A DNA stretch of 64,000 nt from Limanda limanda (lineage: Eukaryota; Chordata; Actinopteri; Pleuronectiformes; Pleuronectidae). Each line of letters opens with the position of its first letter. Position 1 is the stretch's first letter. Below, piece after piece: positions 22,752-35,700 of the stretch. A model generated the notes under the pieces. The model searched no databases. It saw nothing but the letters and a program-made list of their open reading frames with translations, and had not been told where the DNA came from. The DNA is taken from assembly GCF_963576545.1 (NCBI RefSeq), contig NC_083642.1, positions 3,123,188 to 3,187,187 on the forward strand, in the 5' to 3' direction. The translations under genes were made by a program, and so were the position numbers.

Positions 22752-25700
22752 ATGGCGGCTTCGTTTCGTTCTCTCCCTGAAACCTGTAACAACAAATGGT
22801 CCTACAACCGGCAGCAGATCGACAACAACCCCTCCCGGCGGGCGGGCCTGGACCCGGACAAGGAGCTGTCCTACAGGCAACAGGCGGCCAACCTGCTCCA
22901 GGACATGGGCCAGCGGCTCAATGTGTATCTTTTGTCGGGGGCAACTAGCCGCTGTTAGCACGCTAGCCGCGGTTAGCATGCTAAGCTAAGCGAGGGGCAG
23001 CTCCTCATGATGCCGGTGCGGCGGAGGGCAACGCCGGTGCTCGCTCCGCGGGCTCGGTTCTAACCCCAACCCGGTTGGTGTTTGTGTTTCGGGTCCGTTT
23101 CCAGCCGCGGTCGCTGCGTGGTGTCGGTCCCCCGGCTGCGGTTGTCCCCCCCCCGGGCGGCGCAGCAGGCTGAGCCGGGGCCGCGGAGGAGGCCTGTGCG
23201 GTCGGCCCGGGCCTCCAGGACGTTAGCATTAGCATCGCTGCTAGCTGTAAATGTTTGTGGGGAGATTGTGCAGAGTTGTACACCGCGTTGTGTGTAGAGA
23301 CGCTTGTGTCTTTTAGTGAACGTGTAATACACACTGTTTGTGTTGGGCTAACGGTGTTGTGTTGTTTATTTGGAACATCTTCCGGTCCACCTCAGGAGCT
23401 GTGCAGCTAGCAGGGCTTCAACTTCTCTGCTCAGTAGCTGCTGGGACACTATCATGTTGTTATATAAGCTAATGTTAAACTCCAAACTTGTGTTGTTTCA
23501 CATGCAAACACCTTATAGGCCCTTTAAACTATCAGGTGTGGTACAGTGTTGGTGTTGTCCTTAACCTCCATGTGTCAGGTCCCAACTTACAATTAACACA
23601 GCCATTGTGTACATGCACCGATTCTACATGGTCCAGTCCTTCACCAGGTTTCACAGAAATGTAAGTATTGATTTGTCGTCTCCACCTCAGGTCCCACATG
23701 CAGCTGTCGGTGAGCAAGCATTCATGGTGTTGTGTGTGTTTCTTGTGTCTCCAGGTCATTTCTCCTGCAGCTCTCTTCCTCGCAGCCAAGGTGGAGGAGC
23801 AGCCCCGGAAGCTGGAGCATGTAATCAAAGTGGCCCATGCATGCCTCAACCCTCAGGACCCGTCACCAGACGTACGCAGCGAAGTAAGTGAAAGTTTTCT
23901 GCACTTTCCCTCGACTCCTCCTGAGTTTACCTGATAGAGGATTCCTGGTAAAATTGGTTTAAAGATACTGTGTTTAAATTAAGAGACTTCTTTTTGGTTT
24001 ATTGGTTCTACTGAACAACAAATTGGCATTAATCTTTTTATTCACAGCAGTGGGCCGTTAATGTAATCATTGTTCCAAGAGACTCCCCCCCCCCGCCCCG
24101 CCCCCATCACATCTCCCTTCTCCTGACATAATCTCTTTGATAAAGAACAACAGCTATTTTAACTCTTCTTTATCCGTGCGTTTCACATTGCATTTTTAAA
24201 CCGGGTGTTTTATTATGAGCTGTCGGTACTTCAGATGTTGGGGTTTGCATGAAACATTCTTTGAAAGACAAAATGCATCCCACTGTCTGTTGGTTTTCAG
24301 TCATCCAGGTAATGTGATGTCTGTTATTTGTAAAACAAGAGCATCTGTACAGGCTGCACCGCTTTAATCAGCTCCACGTGAAAGGTAGGTTTAATATATG
24401 TTGGACCGTATTACACACCCAACCTTTCATTTTGTTATGGATGCAATAAGATGTATGGTATCCAAAATCACAAAGCATGTGCAGTTGCTCTTGTTCGACA
24501 ATGGATAGAGGGCGCCCAGTGAGTAACGTGCCTGTCCTCTCAACCTCAGGCCTACCTGCAACAAGCCCAAGACCTGGTCATTCTTGAGAGCATAATACTC
24601 CAGACCTTGGGTAAGTTTGGAAGGAAGAACTGGGTCCCTTGATTTCCCTCCAGAAACATGTGATTGTAAAATAGTGCTAACATTTGTTTTACTTTTGTCC
24701 ACAGAAATTCTATATGCTGTTAGAAGCTATTTGAAAGTGATTTTCATGCTTCATATTGGCATTCACGTAACCCACCGGTTCATAACCCATCATTTCCTTT
24801 TGTTTTGGTTAAAGCTCACATCTTCCTCTTCATGTTTTTTAGCCTTTTTTTGTAGGTCTGTGTGATGACGTGCTGCATTATCATCAGATCAATGGTTCTT
24901 AGTACGTCCATTGTAGACTGTCTGATCTCATGCCTTGTTCAAAATAACTCTTTGATTTAATTCCCGTCAAGCGACAGAATATGAGGCGAGAAATACATTT
25001 AAAACCCAACAGACTTGTCATTAATGATTTTCACATTCAACAGCTGATTTTTCTGATGTTGTCCCGGATGTTATGAGAAGACTATGCAAAGGGACATCCC
25101 ACATTAATCTTTGCAAAACTTACTTTGGTGTAACGATACCGACTTTCTGATTTCCAGGGATTAATGATTACATCTGAATGGGGAAATTGGCATGGAAATT
25201 GGGTTTAGCTCTATCGCCTGGTGCATATATTAGTCCTTAAGCTCTTTCTCCTTGTCCTCCTTTTATTACAGCTTTTGAAATCACCATTGACCATCCACAT
25301 ACTCATGTTGTCAAGTGCACTCAGCTCGTCAGAGGTGAGAATCAATTCCTAAGTTGTGAAATTCTGTTTAGAGATTTCAGCACGATTTGTAAAGTGGCAC
25401 ATCCCTTCTTTGAAACTGCAGGTTTTAATTGTATTTGTTTGATCTGTTGTTGTTCCAGCGAGTAAGGATCTGGCCCAAACATCTTACTTTATGGCTACGA
25501 ACAGGTATAGTCACAGTTCACTGTAAAACACAGGCTTTCCATGTTTTTTAGTGTAATCCTCAAACTCAATATACTGAATGTCTGTTCTTTCTCTCTCTCT
25601 CCCTTTCTTTTTTGTTTTTTCGCTGCCTTCCTGGGACGTATCCTGCCACGTAGTCTGCACTTAACCACGTTCTGCCTGCAGTACAGTCCGCCAGTCGTGG

Positions 25701-27884
25701 CCTGTGTGTGCATCCACCTCGCTTGCAAATGGTCCAACTGGGAGATCCCCGTGTCCACAGATGGCAAACACTGGTGGGAGTATGTTGATCCCACAGTCAC
25801 CCTGGAACTGCTGGATGGTATGTTCTATAAATGACGTCATATTACAAGCAGGAATGATGTGTCTATGAAGGATAAGTAATGCATCCCCAAGCGAATTATC
25901 TCATGAGGTTTTAGGATTATTATAATTTAACTGTTGCGTGTTTCTTCCCTCAGAGCTCACACATGAGTTCCTGCAGATTCTGGAGAAAACGCCCAGCAGG
26001 TTGAAACGGATTCGCAACTGGAAGGTAAAGCTTTATTCCCCGTTGATCCTTTATGAACTGCAGAGCACAACCCAGTCATCCATTAGGGCTGTGACCATTC
26101 TCCAAATCCACGGTTCAGTTCAGACCAGTGGCGGCTGGTTATAAAATGTATTGTGGACTAAATCACTGTGGCAGTGCTCGTGCCTTTTGCATTGATGCAG
26201 AGATGTTTTAGGTTTCGCACCCACGGCACGGTCCACAGTAGCTCTGTGCCGACACTTTGAAACAGCAAAAGGGTGAAGCCATAAAAAGCTTCACTTACAC
26301 AGAAATGTAAGCCTCAGGTCCCGTGGTTGCCAAAAGTTTAAGGACCTACGTTCACTTTTATTTGGCCGGCACTCAACACCAGGAAGTTTATGTATTCAGA
26401 CTTTAATTAAATTGGTGGTTAATTAAATAAAATTTGAAAACAATTTCTATTGAATGATTCCAGGCGCTTACCGTCTACCAGGTAGCTGCACAGAGACGTG
26501 TCTCGGTTCTGTCTTCTGGAATCGTGTCAGGAAACGGCGTCCGTTTGACCCGTGATTTAGGTCTCGGTTTGAGAATCATGAAAACTTTTTTAAGTTGCCT
26601 CACTTAACCAAAACTATCTGTTTCCTCAATGTTCAGGCAGGAGGTCAGACACCGAAAGCCAAGCCCAAAGTCCAGGAAGAGGGTGACCAGAGGGACACCA
26701 TGATGAGCATGATCTCCATGGCTTCATCCGAGAGTACTGTTGCAGGTTTGATGAGCCTCTCCGCTCCGCCATCGGCCTCATCGTCTTCATCCACGGGGGA
26801 AAAGGGCGCGTCTGGCAGTGCGGCGACTTGGAGTGGAAAAGGTCAGGCTGTTGTAGCTGAACAGCAGCAGCTGGCCAACAACGAGGTCCATGCCCCGGCC
26901 AGGGTGTCGCTGAGTGAGTACCGCGCCAAGAATGCTGACGTCCTGGCCGCCCAGAAGAGGAAGCTGGAGAACATGGAGGCGAGTGTGAAGAGGGACTACG
27001 CTAATGCTGCCCAGGCTCTCATTGGTCAGCAGCAGAGGAAAGAGAAGCATCATCACCAGCAGCAGACCAGCTCATCCTCCTCCGACATGTCCAGTCCTTC
27101 GCCCATTATTCTGAAAATCCCCCTGGAGAAGGAGAGACATGAAAGGGGCTCTCTGAAAATGCGGATCCCTGTAGCAGGGGGAGGAGGCAGCGGCACCCGG
27201 GATCAGGACATCAAAGTCAGAATACGAGTGCCTGAGAAACAAAAGGGGAGTTCGGGGGAGGAGGGAAAGAGCAGGGAAAAGCATAGGGACCGGTCTAACC
27301 ATCACCATCATCACCACCACCACCACCATTCCTCTTCTGGCAATGCCTCGCTTTCCTCTTCACATAAACATTCATCTAGCTCTGGCGGAGCAGTAGGTAA
27401 CAGCAAAAAAGTCCCCAGCGACTCCTCGAGAACCAGCTCTTCATCCTCCTCCACGTCACGCAAGAGGACTCACTCCCAGGAAGGCGCGGCAGTCGCTCAC
27501 CCCACCACAAAAGTCAGCAAGTCCTCTAGGAATCCCTACCAGCTCCCGTCCCTGTCTTCCTCCGCTGGGCACGGCCCTGACATTCTCCCTGCCCTGGGCC
27601 TGCCCCTCCTCCCAGGGAGCTACCCCCACACCAAAGGTGACAAGACGGACACTAACGGGCACGGCACGGCCGGCGGAGCCCAGTCCAACGAGTACCAGGA
27701 CACTTTTGAAATGCTGAACTCTCTTCTGAGCGCACAAGGGGTCCAGCCCTCCCAGCCGTCCATGTTTGACTACAGATCCCAGTTTGGGGAGTATCGGTAC
27801 AGCGGTGGCTCCCGAGGGAACAACTCCAGACCACCCCCACTGCCTTCAGACCCACCCCCACCACTGCCCCCACTGCCCAAATGA
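22752..27884 (+). CDS. ccnt1: Cyclin T1, regulatory subunit of P-TEFb
   Basis: Nine exons join in frame to 678 aa: 22752-22924, 23579-23660, 23755-23883, 24550-24610, 25272-25334, 25459-25504, 25654-25817, 25954-26024 and 26637-27884. Cyclin T1 activates CDK9. P-TEFb phosphorylates the RNA polymerase II CTD, DSIF and NELF to release paused polymerase. Landmarks are [20 protein letters not shown] at the N-terminus, two cyclin boxes (about 40-250; [53 protein letters not shown]), a coiled-coil segment around 353-390 ([23 protein letters not shown] region), a ten-histidine run at 485-494 in the His-rich domain, and the tail [17 protein letters not shown], which is typical of CCNT1 rather than CCNT2. 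The human Cys261 position (NWRAC) is Gly265 here (NWKAG). The large last exon holds the whole disordered C-terminal half. Confidence 0.96.
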
Positions 27885-30650
27885 GTTCCTGATCAAGAGA
27901 TGTTATGTACATTATGCTTGGCATCACAAACATCAATCTTGTTACATCAAGTATTTACTTATTTTTTTTTTTGGACTCAACCATGTTTTTTTTATTGGGC
28001 TTCAGTGTGACAGCAGAGAAATGTTATTGTGAGACGAATTAGGTTTTTTTTACAGTTCACTTCTGGGGCAATAATAAGGCTTGAAAAGCAAAAATGTGAT
28101 CAAAAAATGAGAGGAAGGTGTAGATATTTTTTTTCTTTCTTTTATTAATTCAAAGGAAATGCAATGATGGGACCTGATTACTGTTGTAGAGGAAGTCATC
28201 GTCTTGAAATCATGAGGAAACTGAAAGATTTCCATCACATCTTCTTACCGATTGTCTTTTTTATAATGTTTTTATAGTATGTTATTTATTAATTGAATAC
28301 TTAAAAAAAACATGTTCCCCTTTTCTACCTTTTTTTTTTTTAAGGCTTTCCCTTGATGTTATTTTAGGCAGAGGGATAATTCCTTATCAAGACTGTACAG
28401 GCTAGTTTGAGAGTGCATGTCTCCAAAGCCATCTTTTCAATATTTTTGTCTTTTTTAAATATTTTTCTTTTTTTTTTTAACAGCCATAACCTAAACAATG
28501 GTATTTTACCCCTGGTGTTTATTTTCTTTTCTTCATTATTTCGTCAACTTGTACAAAGATTGTAAAAATGTTTTAAACAAACATGAATTATTTTTTAACA
28601 TTTTGTTATAAAAATTGCAAAAAAAAGAGATGTAAATTAAGGAAGCTTGTACTTTGGTTTTTAGATTTCCAGTGTTACAGTCATTGTTTTAAATGGTTGT
28701 AAAATATTCACATTCAGCTCTTTACTGATTACACTAATGGACAAATGTTCATGCCGAGAATATACATTTATGGTTTATCAAAGGGTTCAGAGTTCAGACA
28801 TATCTACCCAGTATGGTCACAATAAAGAAGCTACCAGCAACCAACTTTGTGGTGACCATATTGTTCACAGTGTACAACAAAGTATTTACAATACAGATTA
28901 TAAAAGACTAATCATGGGTCATCTGTCTGTCTTTATGGTTTTCTTTCGTGTATGCATTTCCTTTTTGGGATGTATTTGCATTTGTAAACCACAGTGTATG
29001 CAGTGTCAATTCATTCTGGTCTAAATTAGTCATGTTAAATATGTCTTTTGACTCCATACCGTGCATCTTCAGTTTAATCCCTTTACACGCCATGACTCAT
29101 CATAATGTTTACATGTGTTCTTTTAGTTGTGACGTCATACACGGCAGACAGGTTCTCCTCATACCTCCACTACAGTACGGTCATTTGCATGAAGCATAAT
29201 ACTGTAATTAATCTGAATCAATGTTAACATTTTGTGTTGGATCTAAAATAGTGAAAGAGGTGCTACTTTTTTGCCAAGAAAATCGGGTATCATCTGTATA
29301 TTTCATTCATATTAAGCTTTATATGGTTTTGATTGTATAGTATTACTGCTTTTAACCTGCGTTCTGTTTGTTTCGGTTTGTAATGAAAAACATATTTGTT
29401 TTTAGGCGGTTCACAGTAATGCAGTACAACAAATCAGCCATACAATTGTAAAATATTTTTGTTCCCTTGCTCAATGGAAATTGTGCGGAAAGAGTACAGC
29501 TCTTTGCTCAGGCAGCAGAGGTTTTATTAGTTATTGTAACAGGGAAACAGTAAATGCACTGAATATTTATCTCAGTAGGATTGCCTACAATGCAACTGAC
29601 CATGTGTTACATGTATTGTGGTTAGACTATTATTAGAGTGGATGTCCAATATATCATTGCCATTTAATAACTTTTCTGTTTTGGATCCGGACAAATCTTC
29701 CCGTCTAAGTATTAACTTTATGCTGTGAAAAGGTCGTACAAAAGGACACACATTTTTAAAATAAATCCATATGTGAGAAAAACAGAAGACACTCATGCAA
29801 CCTATCAATGCAAAATCACATTGCTACAATAAGTTTCCTGTTTTTTCATGTCTTGGTGTTTTCAGTGACACTCAGGTCTGGAAATGAAACGTTATGGGAT
29901 TTTTGTTTTGTTTTGTTTTAGTTTAAAGGTTTTACTCCACCGGTCAGACGTTTTAGAACACCTCCACTGCGCAAGTTGTTGCTGAGATTGACTCCGTAAA
30001 CTGTGTCCTCCTTTAACCTTAATTATGAAATGTGTCGAGTCCCTCGGCAGCAGAACACACTGGGTTCGTTCTACAATGGACTTTTACCATAGTGTGGGAA
30101 GTTTCGATGCAGAAAGTACCACAAATAAGTTGCATTTGTTTGCTTTAATCCCAAATCACCTGGATCTAAACATGCAGACAGTTCTGCTCTTTGACCATTT
30201 GAAGCCAGCGTCTGTCGTGTTTTGGGATCATTATTTAGCTGCAGGATGAACCCCTGACCAAACAACATGTCTGCTGGGTTTCCTGTTCTTTCTCTCACAA
30301 CTCTGACATAAACTTTCTGCAGGAGAGCAATGAACTAATAATCCATCAGAGGCTGTTGTGTTCTGCAGAGACGTGTGTAAGTTGCTGGCTTGATCTGCAG
30401 CAATAGTTTGCATTTACTTTTGCGGATGACTTTACTTCAGTGATGCAGGAAATTACACCCTGGCACTTTACTTCGTACATTTACAGCATTTACGGTTATT
30501 TGCTGACTCTAAATGGCTCAGTTGTCAATAGGAACCAGTGGAGGTGTTTTAAAGCTGTTGAGCAGGAGTGTATGTGAACACTGTCTTTTTGATATCATGT
30601 GGTTGCTTTATTCTCAATTAAAGTCAATAAATATTTTAAGAAAAAAACGC
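27885..30650 (+). other. CCNT1 3' UTR (long)
   Basis: About 2.7 kb of AT-rich, T-run-rich sequence without coding signal. Candidate polyadenylation signals include AATAAA near 28820 and at 30626-30631 (tcaataaatatt). The latter would put the transcript end only about 50-150 bp before the KANSL2 promoter. Confidence 0.6.
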
Positions 30651-30699
30651 CCGTTGCTTTTGTTTTTCGTGTTTTCAAACTTTTGCCTGGGTGAAGTGG

Positions 30700-30847
30700 C
30701 TGCAGGTTTTTGAGTGGCGGCTCGCTCAGCCAATGAGGAAGCCTAGGGGCGGGGCGACTCGGCCAGTGGGAGCCCGGCGGGGGCGGGGCGGAGCGGCAGT
30801 GTAAGCAGAGCTGCAGCAGCGGGAGGAAGGCGATCAACCGACGCGAG
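30700..30847 (+). promoter_or_regulatory. kansl2: KANSL2 promoter and non-coding exon 1
   Basis: A CCAAT box (30730-30734) is followed by two Sp1-type GC boxes (GGGGCGGGGC at 30746-30755 and near 30779-30790) in a CpG-rich setting. A consensus donor follows GCGAG (gtaagag at 30848). The inferred 5' UTR exon ends at 30847 and splices to 32748, seven bases before the ATG. The transcription start is inferred to lie near 30790-30810. Confidence 0.65.
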
Positions 30848-31680
30848 GTAAGAGCCGTGAAACCGTCAGTTCCACCCGGGTTGTGTCGGTGCTGCCTCGC
30901 CCGGTGCGACGGGTGGAGAGCCGCCGGACCCGCACTCACCACGGGCCCGGTACAACTCGCCTCCCGCCCGCGGAACGGGGAGAATTAGCGGATTGCTAGC
31001 GTTAGCTGTGGCTAATCCAAGATGGCGGGTCCCCCCCCCCCATCGCCTGGGAGTGACGCAGCGGAGAGGCGGGTTGACGCGAGGCTCGATGCCCGGGGAC
31101 ACGTGTTCAACCCGGGGGGACATGTCCCTCTGGGGTCGGTCTCTCCTGGAGACTCCGGGTCTCCGTCCGGGCCGAACCGGTTCTGACCGGTTCTGTTTGA
31201 TTCCGTGCTAGCTCACCTGCGCACTTTAATGTATTAATGATAAATAACACGTGGTGTGTTCCTACAGCTGTTATTACACTGTAACTACTATTTCATATTA
31301 ATATCAGACAGCTTCAAATAACAAACTCTTATCGGCTGTGACCTTTGCACGCAGTTTGTTTAACGGCTAAATAAAAGCCACGTTGGTTCTCAACATATTG
31401 CACAACCCCACCGTGCGAATTGTATGTAAATTTGCACAAATTCGACAAACCAAATTCCGTGTAAAATCGTGTAAAACCTGCAAAATACAAAATCAAAATA
31501 CCCATTCTGGATTCTAACGTGTTTTCAGATCCGCTGCAGTTTGATATTGAACTTTAACCTTTGCCACGTTTTCAAGTGTCGGCCTTCGTCCACACGAGGC
31601 CGGAGAGATTCATGTTCAGCTTTCATTAGCAGCTGGTGTACCTCTGATCCAACACATATTATACCGTTATTGTTTTTATC
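30848..31680. other. KANSL2 intron 1, 5' part
   Basis: The GC-rich CpG island continues to about 31200. After that the sequence is ordinary AT-rich intron with no repeat or RNA signal recognised. Confidence 0.5.
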
Positions 31681-31968
31681 TGTTAAACGTTAACATTAAA
31701 GTTTCAGGCAGAAACTTATCAGCTTTAGTTTGTTTCACTTGTCGTAGATGTAGCTAGCAAGACAAAAACTAATATTGTATTACGTTAATGCCACGAGGAT
31801 ATTTCTTTAAATGTTTAGTTTTGATCCTCACATTTGAGAACGTGAACGGACTGTTTGACATTTGAAAACGTGTCAAAAGACGTAGATCTGGTAAATATGC
31901 TCCACCACTTGAGTAATGTCTTTGTTTATAAAATGTACATTGTGTGTTTTATCTATTGAGTCACCGTC

Positions 31969-32106
31969 CTTTTGGCTTTGAATCAAGACCACCAGCTTGT
32001 TGTAGCTGTTGGTTTCAAATAGAGCCGACATGAACTCCTTCCTGTGGTCTGTTGATTTCTCCCAGAGTTAATATGGGGTTCATCATTTCAGTTGGAAGGA
32101 ACACAA
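31969..32106 (+). ncRNA. H/ACA box snoRNA, copy 1 (KANSL2 intron 1)
   Basis: About 138 nt fold as hairpin-hinge-hairpin-tail. Hairpin 1 has an outer stem TTGGCTT/GAGCCGA, an internal loop and an upper stem ACCACCAGCT/AGCTGTTGGT with one mismatch. The hinge is ACATGA, a perfect H box (ANANNA). Hairpin 2 is closed by TCCTTCC/GGAAGGA, followed by ACA three bases before the 3' end. Mammalian KANSL2 (C12orf41) introns host H/ACA snoRNAs (SNORA2A/B, SNORA34), so location and structure agree. Which of these it corresponds to was not determined. It would guide pseudouridylation, probably of rRNA. Confidence 0.85.
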
Positions 32107-32205
32107 TCATTTTCCAACACGCCTTTTATTTATGAATCCATTTTATCGGCCAGTCCGGTGATATTCTCAGATTTCTAGTCTTGTTAAACTATCATTTCAA
32201 ACCCA

Positions 32206-32210
32206 TAATT

Positions 32211-32253
<43 letters not shown>

Positions 32254-32640
32254 TACTTTATTCGTCCCCGAAGGGAAATTAAGTCGTCATAGCAGCCGGT
32301 ATATTTGAATACAATAAAATACAATAGAATAAAATAAAAAAATATTGAGGTTGAAAGAATAAAAAACAGAAACACAAGATAAATAAAATATAAGGTGCAG
32401 TGGCAAGATGATGGTAATAGTACTGATGATATGATGGTATTGTTATCGTTAGACAGTATATAAAAATAGTACAGTATATATAGTTATAATATAACTTTAT
32501 ATATGATAGTAATTATACCAATATAATAGCAGTATATAGTAATAATGGCAGCAACAGTATATATAATAGTAATATAATAATAATAATTATAACATGTACA
32601 CATGTATAAATATGTGTATATAGACTTATAATTGGTGTAA
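32206..32640 (-). mobile_element. Retroposon 3' end with (TCTA)n tail, copy 1
   Basis: Read on the minus strand the element ends 'aatttcccttcggggacgaataaagtaatc' followed by (TATC)n of about 45 bp. It shares its body (ggtgcagtggcaagatgatgg and the AT-rich part to about 32640) with the copies at 36042-36265 and 40203-41180. It is a 5'-truncated non-LTR retroposon of a type common in teleosts, lying in KANSL2 intron 1. Confidence 0.65.
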
Positions 32641-32754
32641 GTGTGCGTCTTCCAAGACAGAAAAGCAGCAAATGTTGAAATTAGCGAAGCTTGAACGAGG
32701 GAGTTTTGTAATAATAATCCAAATCCCTTCCTGTTTAATTTTTGCAGAGTAACA

Positions 32755-35700
32755 ATGAACAGGATTCGAATCCACGTTTTGCCGTCCAGTCGGAACCGGG
32801 TGGCCCAGCCCCCCCGACCCCAGGAGCCCCAGGCCTGCTCCTTCACCCAGCGACCATGCTCCCACCCCCGCCTGGAAGGCCTGGACTTCTGCCTCAAGCA
32901 CATCCTGGAGGACAAGACGGCGCCGTACAAGCAGTGCAGCTACGTGTCCTCCAAGAACGGCAAGCGCTGTCCCAACGCCGCGCCCAAAGTAGACAAGAAA
33001 GAAGGGTGAGTAGAAGATGGAGTCTCAAATGTCTCCTGCTTGATGACACCTGAGAAAACACCAAGCACCTGTCTGACTTCTGTGTGTTGTCCAGCGCGAT
33101 GCTCTGTGCAGAACACGCTCGCAGGAACGCCATGGCTCTGCGGGCTCAGACCAGGAAGGCGGCGTCCGCTCCGTCCCCAGAGACACTGCTGTCTCAGCTC
33201 AGTGGCTTCAACCGCGCTGAGACACACGGCCTTGAAGGAGGTCGTTCAGAAGGAAGTCGAGTTGTAGGTAAATGGTCAAGTTCAGTCTGATTAATACTTT
33301 GTTAACCCCGTGATATGAATCTTGTGAAGCTAGGGGAGATGTGTAGAAGTAAATCTGATGTGTAACAGTTTCCTCTCTGTGCAGATGAAGACAGTCTGAG
33401 CGACGAGGACCAGGGACCCCTGGTTCTGGACCAGACGTGGAGAGGAGACCCCGACAGTGAAGCCGACAGTGTTGACAGTGATCACGAGGATCCTTTAAAG
33501 TACGTGGACTCATGGAACCGCCCAGCACGTTCTGCTGTGACTTCACACTGTCGAGCATCTTTCTGCTCATCAGCTCAAACCCTCAATTATCTGCATCAAG
33601 CAATGTGTGTCAGCTGATGGTTCAAATACATTCTGAGCAGATTTCTAGTTTTTAGCTGGTAGGTGAATAAATTAAGATGAAAATTCATTATGCAAACTAA
33701 GAAACACAAAATGGAGGAACTGGGCGGAAACTTACAAATATTCAAATTAACCGCAGATGGTGAAATGGCCACAAACAGATCATGGAAAACCAAACGTGAA
33801 TATTAAATCTTTGGGGGGGGAAATTCTTATTGTGAAATTTAAACAAACTATCGTTTTTAAAAGTATAAAACTGCAATGTGTGTTTTATTTAATTAATATT
33901 AAGCCCATAGAACACGCTGCATATTATCAAATGTTGTAAAAGGTCTGTTACATTCCAGGGGAGTAATAATATAAATAACCCAGTGAAAAAGAATCCTGGG
34001 CAACAGATGAATAAACAACCAATAGTAATTTATGAACAATGAACTGAAAACAACTTTTCAAAAGGGAAAGTGACACCGAGCAGCAGCTGTAACAACTGAA
34101 CTCAAAACCATTATAGTTTTAGCTGTTAAACGTCATCATTAAAGATTCAGGCCGAAACGTATCACTAGTGGTAGATGGAGCCGGCTCGATTCCACACAAA
34201 CCAATATTATATTTTCGTAAAGCAAAGAAGATATTTCTTTAAATGTTTAGTTTTGAATCCTCACATTTGAGAACGTGAACGGACTCTTTGACATTTGAAA
34301 ATGTCTCAAAAGACGTAGATCTGGTAAATACGCTCCACCACTCGAGGTAATGTTTTTGTCTATAAACTGTACCTTGTGTTATATCTTTTGGCTTGGAATC
34401 AAGACCACCAGCTTGTTGTAGCTGTTGGTTTCAAATAGAGCCGACATGAACTCCTTCCTGTGGTCTGTTGATTTCTCCCAGAGTTAATATGGGGTTCATC
34501 ATTTCAGTTGGAAGGAACAAAATCCTTTCCCGCTCCACCGTTATTTATGAATCCACTTAATCGTCGCGTACGGTGATATTTTCAGATATCTAGTTTTGTT
34601 AAACTAATATTTCAAAACATTTTCTTATTGTGAAATTTAATCAGCAGTTTAATTTTAAATCAGTTTGACGACCAGAAGTCAACATGAATAAACAAACAAT
34701 AGTAATTTATCAACAATGAACCGAAAACAACTTTCCAAAAGGGAAAGTGACACCGAGTAGCAGCTGTAACAATTGAACTCAAAACCACAACCCTAAAGAA
34801 ACTGAATGGTCACGTTCTCAGCAGCATCACACACAGCTGGACGGCTGCCACTGGTCCCAGTGAGTCGACTGGTTCTTCACCACCAGGGCCTGATGGGTGG
34901 TTGCTCCCAGCCGTGCTCACTCACACAGCTGCACCTGAGTGGACAGTCACAGGTCTTAACCCAGTTGGTGTCTTCAGACTCATGGAGCTGGTTGGAGGAG
35001 CTGCACCGAGCAGGTGGATCTTTTACTGGTCGCTGAACTTGTGAACTAAAGTATTTGTTGTCCTGTAGACATGCAGGTGTCTACACAGCAGAGGAGGTGG
35101 CTCTCATCACCCGGGAGAAGCTCATCCGGCTCCAGTCTCTCTACATCGACCAGTTCAAACGCCTGCAGCACCTGCTGAAGGAGAAGAAGCGCCGATACCT
35201 GCACAACCGCAAAGTGGAGCATGAATCTCTCGGTAAATCACACAACTATAAACATTGTTTTCTTTAACTTGCTGTTCAACAGTTTGTTTTCACTCCCATT
35301 CATGTCCTCAGAGCCTCACTGATATCTGCTCATGTCTCTAACAGGGAGCGGTCTGCTGACGGGTCCTGAAGGGCTGTCCACCAAGGAAAGGGAGAACCTG
35401 AAGAAGCTCAAAGCTCTGCGTCGATACCGTCGTCGGTACGGCGTGGAAGCTCTGCTGCATCGGCAGCTGAGGGAGCGGAGGCAGGCCGTGACGGACGGGG
35501 GTCTTCAGGTGGGTCTCATCAGCAGCACATTAAACTACTGTCAGGTCACTGTAGCACAAAGGTTCTCACTAGAGAGTAGATGTAGCTAGCAAGACAAAAA
35601 CAAATATGGTATTACGTTAATGCCACGAGGATATTTCTTTAAATGTTTAGTTTTGAATCCTCACATTTGAGAACGTGAACGGACTGTTGGACATTTGAAA

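Noticed and set aside
21708..22795. Frames of up to 322 codons on both strands
   Set aside because: Open only because the CT repeat contains no stop codons; Ser/Leu or Arg/Glu low complexity.
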